Below, one piece after another: positions 36,701 to 49,400 of a DNA stretch of 64,000 bases. The position numbers and the translations under genes are program-made. Source of the stretch: Merluccius polli (lineage: Eukaryota; Chordata; Actinopteri; Gadiformes; Merlucciidae). The notes under the pieces are model-generated. The model was not told the DNA's origin. It saw only the letters and a program-made list of their open reading frames with translations, and did not search any database. The stretch is from the NCBI GenBank assembly GCA_030340625.1, contig JAOPHQ010005691.1:167001-231000 (forward strand), read 5' to 3'. Numbering within the stretch: the stretch's first letter is position 1; each line of letters starts with the position of its first letter.

Positions 36701-39700
36701 CTTGACAGCTGGACCGCGGAAGTAGCTCCTCGGAGGGCCTGGAAGAGCCCTCAGTAAGGCTACCCTCCACCAGGGCGATGAGGCACTATCCCCATCTCCT
36801 TGCTGGAGCATGGGGCCTTGGACTGCTGTGCTGGCTGTCAGAGGTGTGGCTGTACCTGGGCTGCTCCGAGGTGGTTACAGGGGCTGCTAGCTTCCGATGG
36901 TTGCTCTTGGCATTTGCCGTGCTGCCTCCTCCGCTGGGCACCACCACCGACTGTCGCTACTGTCAGGAAAGGGCTGGTGCTGGAAGGTGGCTGTCCATAA
37001 ACGCGGCTGTTGACTCCAGTGTGTGTCCAGGCAGCCCTTCTGTGTCCCTTCCTGGTTGGAGAAGCCCCATGTTGGGCACCAGGGTAGCAGTTGACTTCTG
37101 CCACACTTTTGGCTTTTGCTGGGCCCCTCTGACACAGGTAGTTGTTGAATATAAATCTATTTATTGGCGATGGCAAGATGTTGTACACGCTGCCATGACA
37201 GAGCTCTGTCCCGAGTGCGGTGATGGCTGGTTTATCCTATGTGCTTTGATTACTGATGCACCACAGGTGTGCAGCCTCACCTTGCCCCAGAGTCTAATCA
37301 GTCTGACTCGGGCCAGGTGAGGCTGCTTTAAACCAGCCATCAACCCAAACACTCCACAGGGTGGTTATTTAATTCCAAAATATACACAAAAAAAACTACA
37401 GATGACTTTTGAAATAAACATCCAAAGGGGGAGGAGCACATGCTGGGAGTGCAACACCCACTTCTTTATTCTCTCTCCGTAGGACGCCACCTCGTCTAGG
37501 GCAGTCTGCACACTGAGGAATACGTCCTGAATGGCGTAGAGTTTGTCCATGAATCCTTTACGTTCCGATTCCTGAGAGAGAGAAAATGTGTGACATGGGG
37601 ATGTCAAAGCAGGCATGTTGTCATGATGTCATGTCATGTATGCTAGGATATCACGGCACGTATGTCATGACATAATCATGTCACATATGTCATGATATCA
37701 TGTCATATGTCATGACATGTTGTAATTTCACGTATGTCATGACGACGATGTCATGTCACGTATGTCACATGACATGAGGATGTCATGTCATGATGATGTC
37801 AACCTGCTGGTTACCTTCTCATCTTCCTCCTCATCTTCCCAATCAAACATGGCCTCCATTGACTGTAAATAGAAAAGGTTACTTTTAATTTGATCAGTCA
37901 TGCACAAACACACACAAACACACACGCACACACACACACACACACTATACTGACAGTGTCTGTAGTTTCCCTGAAGGAGAAGACATAGTTCCACACCAGC
38001 AGCAGTAACAAGGCTAGAGGAAGCATGTACAGCTCAAAGTTCCACACCACCAGCACAAACACCTGGAAAACCCAACACACATACAAACACACAGTCAGAT
38101 ATTAGGACACACTCTGTATGCGTGGTTGTTTTACCATGAGTATTATTGTATACATTATGAGATGAAAACTATTTTTATGCAAATACTTTTCATCGGGGTT
38201 GTCTTCCCGTTCGCCGAAGAGCACTGCTGGTGCCGTGTGTGGCTGCCGCTTCTCCCTCTGTTTTTCTGTTTTGTTTTTGCTTTTCCTGCCATCCTGGCGT
38301 CTGTCTTCATTTGTCGTGGTTCGCTGTTAGTTTTCCCTTCCCCATTCCTGCTTTTACTAACTTTACCCCCCCCCCCCCCCCCTACTATTTCATGGATTAC
38401 CCTGGTCTCCTATTCGTTTTTTCCTCCCGACTAGCGCCCCTCCCCTACATTACTCTCCCTGCAAACTTCTCCGTCTCAATATAAACTACCGGTTATCCCC
38501 TACTGCGCTCATCTCCTCTCGGTCCACTGGCATCCTCCGCCGCCGCCGCTATCTCCACCGCAGCCCCAAACGAACCTGCCACCTACATTCTTCCACTAAC
38601 CCCACCATCTATACGGTGTCTAACATCCAAGCCATTCATTCCCACCGCCCCCCTTCCACTCTAACTCCTCGTACTGTTAACTTGGATTACCTCAGGCCTC
38701 TCCAGCGTGCCCCCCTCTCACCGCCCTTTCATCCAGCCAACTTTGCCCTCCTCAACACCCGATCACTAAACAAAAGCCCTCATCCTACAGGAACTAGTTC
38801 TGGACAATTCACTCAACTTTCTCCTCCTCACTGAAACCTGGCAACAACCCGCTGACTTTTTCTCCCTTAATCAAGCATCCCCCTCTGGTTTCGGCTACAT
38901 CTGCAAACCCAGCCCCTCCCGTCACGGGTCTCGCTGTATTATTCAATCAGAATTTCCAGATCACAGAACTCACTCTCCCCTCAGTCTCATCATTTGAATT
39001 CTTCACAATTAAAATACTCGCGGCCACCCAAACCTAGTTCATCTTTCCTGTCTGAACTGTCTGAACTCCTCACAATATCTTCATCTCTCGCCTCATGTTT
39101 ACTGCTACTCGGCGATTTAAACATGCATATTGACTCACCCACCTGTACATTTGCATCTGAATTCATCACTCTACTTGACAATTTCAACCTCACCCAGCAT
39201 GTCACTTTCCCCACCCATGTTAAAGGTCATATCCTTGACCTAATTTCCTCTGCCAATCTACCGGTTCTCAACATCCACCTTTCTCCATTCTCAACATCCA
39301 CCCGTCAGATCATAATCTCATCCAGTTCACTATTCCATCCCCAACCCCCCGTCCACAACTCCTCAGAGAAATAACCTTCCAAAACACCAAATCTCAGATC
39401 TGTTCAATGCTCTCCCCCTGGAAACCAGCCCTCACCACACCTGATAATCTCACCCATAACCTCAACACCACCTTGGCTGCCTCCCTCAACACACTGGCTC
39501 CCCTCAAAACAAAGAGTGACTTCACCCTGGTTCACACCTGAGCTCCGCAAAATGAAACAGACTGGCCACCAACTGGAACGACTCACCAAGAAAACATCAC
39601 TCACCGCCCACCATGAAGCCTACAAAATCCACCTCTCCGCTTACAAAGATTCCCTTACCGCCACCAAGTCTGCCTATTTTTCCTCCATCATCAACGACTC

Positions 39701-42700
39701 CAACCTCAACCCCCAAGCCCTTTTCTCCACTGTGAACAACCTCCTCAAGCCCTGTGCCAACCCCCTCTCCACCTCTACACCTTAACTATGCAACTCATTC
39801 CTTCAATTCTTTGCAGATAAAATCACCTCTATTAATAAATCACTGTCCCCTGTGTCTGACCCAGCAGCCCCTAGCAGTCCCTCTTCTTTCCATCCCACCC
39901 CTCCCTCCCATCGCCCCCTCTCCTGGTTCGCTCCGGTGGCCCCCTCCATCATCTCTCAACTCATCAGCTCATCCAAACCTACAACCTGCTCCCTCGACCC
40001 CCTCCCCAACCCCCTGCTGAAGTCCTCCCTCCCTGTCCTATGCCCCTACCTCACCAACGTTTTCAACTCCTCACTGTCCCATGGAATCGTCCCCTCCACC
40101 TTCAAAACCGCTGCTGTCACCCCTATCCTCAAAAAACCTGGTCTAGATCCTTCCTGCCTCAATCACTACCAGCCAATCTCCAACCTCCCCTTCCTCTCCA
40201 AAACCCTGGAACGCCTCGTTGCCACACAACTCCAAGCCCACCTGCACTCCAATAACCTGTTTGATAGGGGTGGGAAAAAAATCTTCATGTACATATCGCG
40301 ATTTTTTATGGGGCAATTTTAAAAAATGATTTTTCTCCCCGGAATCGATTTTACGGCAGGGCCGAAAAACTTCGGCAGTGCCGCAAAGGTAAGAGGTGAG
40401 CGGAGAGCGGGACGAAAACTGATAATGGTGGACGCAGACAACTCACCGCAATTAAGACCTGCACCTATACATTTTAAATCCAAGTATGGATACACTTTGG
40501 ATTTAAAACAATCCCCGGAAAGACGGAGCTAGATATGACCAAAGCTGTATGCAAACTTTGTCACGGACAGATATCGTACTGCGGTAACACGACTAACATG
40601 AGTGCTCATCTTGTGCGCCACCACCATGATTTCAGAATATGGTCTACAATTTGATACCGTCAAGGAAGTTTTTTTCAGAGACTGCCATTCCTAAACTCTA
40701 CCACGAGGTGAAGTCAGGTGTCAAAGAAAAGCTGAGCAGAGCTGAACGAGTTGCTCTTACCTGCGACGCCTGGACCTCACAGGCAACAGAGTCACATGTC
40801 ACCCTCACAGCACACTACATCGCAGAAGATTGGTCATTGTCCTCTCACGTCCTCCAAACAAGGGCCATGTCAGAGTGTCACACAGGGGCAAACATTGCTG
40901 AGCTTCTTCGTAACGTAGCAGCCGAGTGGGACATTTCAGAGAAAGATGCTGCCTTAGTCACAGGCAATGCGGCTAATATGGCTGTTGCTGCACAGTTAGC
41001 TGGCTTTCTCCACATCAAGTGCTACGCGCACACCCTCAACCTGGCCTCCCAGCGTGCACTGAAGCTGCCGGCTGTAGCAAGACTACTGGGACGAGTGCGA
41101 CGTGTGACAGGGTTTTTCCACAGAAGTGCTACAGCACACAGACAGGCACCGGGTCTGGTACGACCAGAGAAGTCAGCTTTTGGGTGGTGAAAGATTACAG
41201 CACAGCTGCTTCTTTGCCACTGTCTGAGAACCCATTAGACTGGTGGAAAGATCATCACCGCGAGTATCCTCTCCTGGCAAAGCTGGCAAAGCAGTACTTA
41301 TGTGTGCCAGGCACAAGTGTCTCTGCTGAACATGTGTTCTCCACAGCTGGGGACATTGTTACAGCTCAGCGGAGCACCCTAACGGTAACATGTTGACCAG
41401 CTCTTATTTTTGCACAAAAACCTTGAAACTCCTAAGCACTAGCTCAATTAACAGAAACAACCAAAAGTAGCAGTTGCCTGTTTACCTCAAAAAGTATTGT
41501 AAGTTTTGTTTATCAGTGTTTATCTGCAGTCCAGGGTTTTGTAAAACTGGTTAATTTCAAGCATTTTAATTTCAAGGCTCACATTTGTGCTGTTTTTATT
41601 TTATTTTAGAGGCTCTATTTTGGCCAAGTGTTTTATTTTATTACCTTACAGCACTACATCAGAGAGCAGTGTTTATGTGCAGTACAGGGCTTTGAAAAAA
41701 CTGTTTAATTTGAAACATTTTAATTTCATGGCTCACATTTGTGATGTTTTTTTCTTTTAGAGGCTCTATTTTGGCCAAGTGTTTTATTTTTATCTTACAG
41801 CACTACTTCACTTTTACTTTACTTCAACTTTAAAAAATGCTGTACATGTTATGTACCTCTTTTTGTTTCAGTTGAAATAAATGTCAGCTGCTGGACTGAC
41901 TGACACAGACTGATGTGCATTGTTTATGGGAACGACATTCATGGTTTATCATCTCTAGAAGTGTATGATTCAACTTGTTTGTTTTTTAAGGAGGAAAAGA
42001 AAATCGCAATTACTGATTATATCGAATCGCAATACTTGTAGAATCGCAATTATCAAAAATCGTGATACAAATCGAATCGGCACCTTAGAATCGTGATACA
42101 ATCGAATCGTGACCAAAGCATATCGTCCCACCCCTACTGTTTGAACCCCTTCAGTCCGGTTTTCGCCCCCAGCACAGCACAGAAACCGCACTCCTCAAAG
42201 TTCTCAATGACCTCCTCATTTCCGCTGACAACGGGGCCCTCAACATCCTCATCCTCCTGGACCTGAGTGCAGCCTTCGATACCATGTGCCACAACATCTT
42301 GCTTACCAGACTCGAAGATCTCGGTATCGAAGGCACTGCACTCAGCTGGCTCCGGTCGTACCTCTCCGACAGATCACACTTCATTTCTCTTCATAACCAC
42401 TCCTCTGTCTCATCCACAGTCACACAAGGTGTTCCCTAAGGCTCCGTACTCGGCCCACTCCTCTTTATCACCTACATCCTCCCCCTCGGTCAGATTCTCT
42501 GTCATTTCACCCTGAACTTCCACTGCTTCGCGGACGACACTCAGATATACCTCAGCACCAAATCCCCCCATAACCCACCCCTCTCTCATATTGACTCCTG
42601 CCTGTCTGCAATAAAAGCCTGGATGCAACAAAATTTCCTCAAACTCAACAGTGACAAAACCGAACTCCTCCTCATCGGCTCCAAGTCCACCCTCAGCAGA

Positions 42701-43421
42701 ATCAATAACCCCACACTCACCATTGATGGCACCACTGTCTCCCCCTTCTCCCAGGCACGCAAGCTTGGTGTGATCCTCGACCCCACCCTCACCCTCGAGC
42801 CTCATTATCCGCCAAGTCATCAAATCCTCCTTCTACCACCTTCGCAATATTGCGAAGATCAGATCCACTCTTGTACGCCCTGCTGCTGAGACATTCATCC
42901 ACACCTTCATCTCCTCCCGTCTTGACTACTGCAACTCACTCCTCTACGGCATCAGTGCTATCCTCATCAACAGACTCCAACTGGTTCAGAACGCATCCGC
43001 CCGACTCCTAACTCACATAAAATCCTGGCACCACATCACCCGAGTCTTAAAAGACCTCCATTGGCTTCCTGTCTCCCACCGGATCAACTACAAGATCCTG
43101 GTCCTCACCTACAAAGCCCTTCACCAACTGGCTCCCCCATATCTCACCGACCTCCTCTCCCCCTACCAACCCTCTTGGTCCCTCAGATCCTCAGCTGGCC
43201 TTCTCTCTACCTAAGTCCAACCTTCGCAGTTTTGGGGAAAGAGCCTTCTCCAGGGCAGCTCCCAGACTCTGGAACTCCCTCCCCCAAGACATCAAACCCC
43301 CCCCCCCCCATCTATCGTTGCGTGTTTTGCTGTTTGTCTGTTGTCTGTTTCCCTACCATCGCCCCTCAGTGCAAAGCGACTTTGAGTCCTAGAAAAGCGC
43401 TATACAAGTCAAATGTATTAT

Positions 43422-43460
<39 letters not shown>

Positions 43461-46400
43461 ACACGCGCGTGCACGCGTGTGCACGCATGCGTGTGAGTGA
43501 GCGTTACCACGAAGGAGATGATGCTCCTCTGTGCAGACTCCCATTCAAAGCAGCTGTTAATGTAGGTGCCCATGTTGATCAGGACCATGATGCACCTTTT
43601 CACCCGGTTGAAGTTCTGCTGGAGCAACTAAGAACACAAACATCACCACTGTCATTGGTTAGCTTGTTTCTCATATCGTGAAGGCATTATTGAGTAACAT
43701 ACATGTTATGTTATCATAAGAGTAATATACATGTAACTGTATCACATATATGCAACATTATCACAAGAGTAACATTATTACATATTTGGAAACTTTTGGT
43801 TCTTCTTCGATGTACTTATTTTCTGCAGGAACTATTGTTTTTAGGGCAGCTTTGACCTGGAGGAAGATGACAAATAACATAATAAATAAATTCAATAAAT
43901 ACAGAATTATAATTCATTATAATTGTCATGACTCAAAATCTAAGAAGATCCATTAGTGCATTAGGTTACAGCAGAAGCATGGGGAAACTCACAGTGTTGT
44001 AGATGACATCAATCTCAAGGTAAACAACGCCTTTCTTAGGTCCGGTTAGCTGTTTATTCTTGAGTGCATACCCCTTCTGCTCTCCGTTACGGACCTGACG
44101 CATATGCCCAGAAGAATGTATAATACGTTATTAGCATTACCATTATAAGCATTATTCGCTTTTTAGACTTTATTTTAAGGATATCCCCATGAGATCGACA
44201 AAATACTTTCTAAAAGACAAAGAAAAACGCACATATAACAAGGGGATGGCTACTTTTCCCAGGAAGTCAGCGCTCCGGTCTCGGTCCTCGTCCAGGACGG
44301 TCACCTCTAGGACCGCATGGATGTCCTTCACGTTACTGGCGGGAAGGACAGAACAAAGGTCGGACTTTAGAATGACCTTTACAAAAAGTGTGTGATACAT
44401 GCAAATATCTATGCATGTATCAGATGTTACAACTTTACAGTATGCTAGCTGTGTTTGTTTTTAATACCTACTGTTTCAAATACTACATACATGTCGATTA
44501 ATAACTACTAGTAAAGGGTTAAATACCACACAGTAATTGTATTATTAAAATACGATTTAGGCTACTATTTAAATAACTGTTAATTAGGTTTTTTTTATAT
44601 TAGGTATTTAAAAAAAGAACAACTTAATGCAAGAAGTATGTTTCTTTATAGTATACATTATTATACATAATGTAGTAGGAGAATGAAACACTGAAAACGG
44701 GACTCACAAGGTGAAGACCTTGTTCCATTCGGGGTTGAGGTTTTTGTAAACGGTGTGTGTCTGCAGTCGGTCGTTGTTCAACTCTACCACACAGAACGGG
44801 TCACTCTTCCCTAGGGAATACCAGTTCATATTAATGCTATTAAAGTCTTCCCTAGGGAATATCAGTTCATATTAATGCTATTAAAGTCTTCCCTAAGGAA
44901 TATCAGTACATATTAATACTATTAAAGTCTTCCCTAGGGAATACCAGTTCATATTAACACTATTAAAGTCTTCCCTAGGAAATACCAGTTCATATTAATA
45001 CTATTAAAGTCTTCCCTAGGGAATACCAGTTTATATTAATACTATTGAAGTCTTTCCTAAGAAATACCAGCTTATATTAATACTATTAAAGAATTCCCTA
45101 AGGAAAACCAGTTTATATTAATTCTATTAAAGTCTTCCCTAGGGAATACCAGTTCATAGTAATAATGTTAAAGTCTTCCCTAGGGAATACCAGTTTATAT
45201 TAATACTATTGAAGTCTTTCCTAAGAAATACCAGCTTATATTAATACTATTAAAGAATTCTCTAAGGAAAACCAGTTTATATTAATTCTATTAAAGTCTT
45301 CCTGAGGGAAAACCAGTTTATATTAATTCTATTAAAGTCTTCCCGAGGGAATACCAGTTCATATTAATACTATTAAAGTCTTCCCTAGGGAATACCAGTT
45401 CATATTAACACTATTAAAGTCTTCCCTAGGGAATACCAGTTCATAATAATACTATTAAAGTCTTCCCTAGGGAATACCAGTTTATATTAATACTATTGAA
45501 GTCTTTCCTAAGAAATACCAGCTTATATTAATACTATTAAAGAATTCCCTAAGGAAAACCAGTTTATATTAATTCTATTAAAGTCTTCCCTAGGGAATAC
45601 CAGTTCATAGTAATAATGTTAAAGTCTTCCCTAGGGAATACCAGTTTATATTAATACTATTGAAGTCTTTCCTAAGAAATACCAGCTTATATTAATACTA
45701 TTAAAGAATTCTCTAAGGAAAACCAGTTTATATTAATTCTATTAAAGTCTTCCTGAGGGAAAACCAGTTTATATTAATTATATTAAAGTCTTCCCGAGGG
45801 AATACCAGTTCATATTAATACTATTAAAGTCTTCCATAGGGAATACCAGTTCATATTAACACTATTAAAGTCTTCCCTAGGGAATACCAGTTCATAATAA
45901 TACTATTAAAGTCTTCCCTAGGGAATACCAGTTTATATTAATACTATTGAAGTCTTTCCTAAGAAATACCAGCTTATATTAATACTATTAAAGAATTCCC
46001 TAAGGAAAACCAGTTTATATTAATTCTATTAAAGTCTTCCCTAGGGAATACCAGTTCATATTAATACTATTAAAGTCTTCCCTAGGGAATACCAGTTTAT
46101 ATTAATACTATTGAAGTCTTTCCTAAGAAATACCAGCTTATATTAATACTATTAAATAATTCTCTAAGGAAAACCAGTTTATATTAATTATATTAAAGTC
46201 TTCCCGAGGGAATACCAGTTCATATTAATACAATTAAAGTTTTCCCCAGGGAATACCAGTTTATATTAATACTATTGAAGTCTTTCCTAAGAAATACCAG
46301 CTTATATTAATACTATTAAAGAATTCCCTGAGGAAAACCAGTTTATATTAATTCTATTAAAGTCTTCCCGAGGGAATACCAGCTCATATTAATAATATTA

Positions 46401-49400
46401 CATCTTTCCTAGGGAACACCAGTTCATATTAATACATTCAACTTTTCCCTGGGGAACATCAGTAAATATAAATACTATTACATTCTTTCCCATGGAATGT
46501 AGGTTAGAATATTAATACTATTCAACTGTTTCATATCAATACTAAACATTCAATATGAGGAAAGTTTTAATAAATTGTACCTAAGTGCAGTGGCGCCAAC
46601 TTCAGGTCAACATTGGGGGGGTCATAAATATTTAGTTCAATTTTTTCGTGGACCGGCCCACCACTGGACCGATGACCCCACCCGGATTGACGACCGGCGC
46701 GGGGGGGAGGGGGAGGGGGGGGGGGGGGTGATCGGAACACGCCCCAGACCAACGACCGACCGGGGGGGGATCGTAACACACACTGAACCTGTCATGAAGA
46801 GGCCAAAAATATTGACCTGTCACCCCCCCCCCCCCCAAGCCAAATGGATGCAAATAAATAGTCCACCGGCCCACATGTGGACCGGCCCACCGGGCATTTG
46901 CCCGGCTGTACAGATTGCCAGTCCGAGCCTGGCAGTAGGCCTCCGAATAATCCACTTGTCCATAATGTTTTGTCGTTTAATCGCTGCTATATCTAGCTAT
47001 GTTTAGCTCACGCTAAGTTAACTTGAACTACGTAAGTGAGTGGACAAAACATATCAAAATTCGCGGGTTCGACCTGTCAATCATTTGGCACTCTGCCAAC
47101 CATTGGTATGTCAGGAATGTTGCTAGTGATGCCTAAGAACGATTGGTGGGGGGAGAGGGGGAGAGGGAGGTGGCGGGGTTCTGGTGGGGGGAGAGGGGGG
47201 GAGGGAGGTGGCGGGGTTCTGGTGGGGGGAGAGGGGGGGAGGGAGGTGGCGGGGATTCTGGTGGGGAGGAGAGGGGGGGAGGGAGGTGGCGGGGTTCTGG
47301 TGGGAGGAGAGGGGGGGAGGGAGGTGGCGGGGTTCTGGTGGGGGGAGAGGGGGGGAGGGAGGTGGCGGGGTTCTGTCACAGCGCAGCACAGCGTTCTATC
47401 GAGCAGCGCAGCGTTCTATCGCGCAGCGCAGCGTTCTATCGCGCAGCGCAGCGTTCTATCGCGCAGCGCAGCGTTCTATCGCGCTGGGTTTATTTAAAGG
47501 GCCAGACAACGAAAACGTGCCGGTTCACTTCGTTTCAATATTGAGGGGTTTTTGCACCCCCAACCTTATCTTTGGGGGTGCAAGAAACCTTGTGCCCCCC
47601 CAGAGATGGCGCCAGTGCCTAAGTGTATGGAGGGTTGATCAAAGCTATACTGTAAAAAGTATAAGAATCACCCAATTATAATATAATAATTGGCTTAATA
47701 ATTGTCTTGGCATGTGCACGTGTCACCATGTGTGTGTGTGTGTGTGTGTGTGTGCACGTGCGTGTGTGTGTGTGTGTTTGTACCTGTAACATCAGCGGCC
47801 ATCAGTCCTTCAGCTCGTAAAACTTTAATCTGCACGATCCCCACGTCTCTCACGTTGGAGAAGGACCTCAGAAAGCCCTGAGAAATGGTTCACAAGATAT
47901 TTCAGTACAGTCCCTCTTTCATTTCAACCACTGGTCCCTGGATTTCCACTAGGCCTACATCTCTGTTGTATATTGTTTTCAATGTAAATACTAGACATAC
48001 TGTGAAGTGAGATCCATGTCATTAATGAACATGTAGGGGTTGGAGCACCTTCTACAGAATATGGACAATGGGGATCGAACCGGCTTGGAGTCTAACACCC
48101 CAACCACTACAATACCACACCCCCATGGCGTTCTTAGTGATCCAACCCGTGCTGTGTCGAATTGTAATTCCAATTTGAAAACCCAAATCAATCATTATTA
48201 GGGATGTCCGATATTATCGGCCCACCGATATTATCGGCCGATATTGGCATAAAAAATCAATATCGGAAAATATCGGTATCGGTTTTTAAAAAAGCTCAAA
48301 ATGACTAAAGTGTGTTGAGAATAAATAATAACATATGTATCAGCAGGCTGTAATATCTACACATAGCCACAAAGGAATAGAAATAAATATACAAGTTGTA
48401 TTAACTGCACCTGAACACTAGATGGCGGCAAACATAATACACTGGGGGCGGGCGCTCAACACTAGCCATTATGCGTCATAGAGGCCACGCCTGCCCGGAT
48501 ACTACCGGGCAATACATCCGGGGGGAGGGCAGAAACTAGTGGTGTGCGATACTGCATATTTTGGTATCGATCCGATACCAAGTAAATACGGGCCAGTATT
48601 GCCGATATCGATACCGATTCAATAAATAAGGTGGATGCGTCATTGAACTGCTAAATCTCAATTAATTTTCATGACCTTAAGTGTTTTTTGTGATGTTTCC
48701 TTTTTTATTATTAAATAGTTAAAACCTAGGACAGAATGAGAACAAAGTTTATAATTAAATAGAAAATGCTTTATTATCAAGTTTTTTGCTTTGCGTCACG
48801 TGACTCACGTGATGGCACAACATCTAAACACAAGAGGGGGAGGGGGAGCAAAGTGTGCTGCCTGCTCTGTGCTGACACAGGAGCGGCGAGTCCGGTGACC
48901 TGGCTGTTTCCTCTTTGCCGAAACCGCAGCATTGCAAACAAGAGCGGAACTTAAAGTAAAGAATCGATCCCAACAGGCTAGTATCGATCAGATACCGATA
49001 CCGACTTGGTATCGATACTATCGATATTTGGATCGATCCGCCCACCACTAGCAGAAACCCCTAGGCAGCGTATCCGGACAGATGCTAAGCTAAGGGGAGC
49101 TCCACGCGCGTGACTTTTACAATACCCCTCCATTTGCTTGATAGATTAATATAACTAAAGTTAAACAAATAAAGTGAGTTAAAGCGTTCCTGTGTCGGCA
49201 GCCTTCTTCCTCAAGAACACACCACAAATCTGGTGACCCCGACGTGATTCAGAGAGGAAAAGGCTTAGTCTGGAACTCGGGAAGCTTCGCCGCACGGCAG
49301 CGTACTAAAGGCCGCAGTATACTCGCCGTTCCCAAGCTGTCGCGCGACAATGTGACGTCACGGGAGCACGGTAACTATTTATACTCGCGCTGGTGGCCGC

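Larger units (their letters stand above)
46588..47617. mobile_element. hAT-type MITE carrying two minisatellites
   Basis: The ends are CAGTGGCGCCA and TGGCGCCAGTG, with an 8-bp duplication CCTAAGTG (46580-46587, 47618-47625). The interior has G- and C-runs and no transposase. The long frames on both strands of the G-rich array are repeat artefacts. Confidence 0.88.

Noticed and set aside
44805..46480. CRISPR-like array
   Set aside because: Units are contiguous 41-bp tandem repeats without unique spacers, and the genome is eukaryotic.
47036..47681. Overlapping 100-165-codon frames on both strands in the G-rich region
   Set aside because: They are low-complexity translations of the minisatellite; open frames on both strands follow from repeat units lacking stops.
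48050..48125. tRNA gene on the minus strand
   Set aside because: A and B boxes are present but the acceptor stem does not form and the sequence continues into a SINE body.
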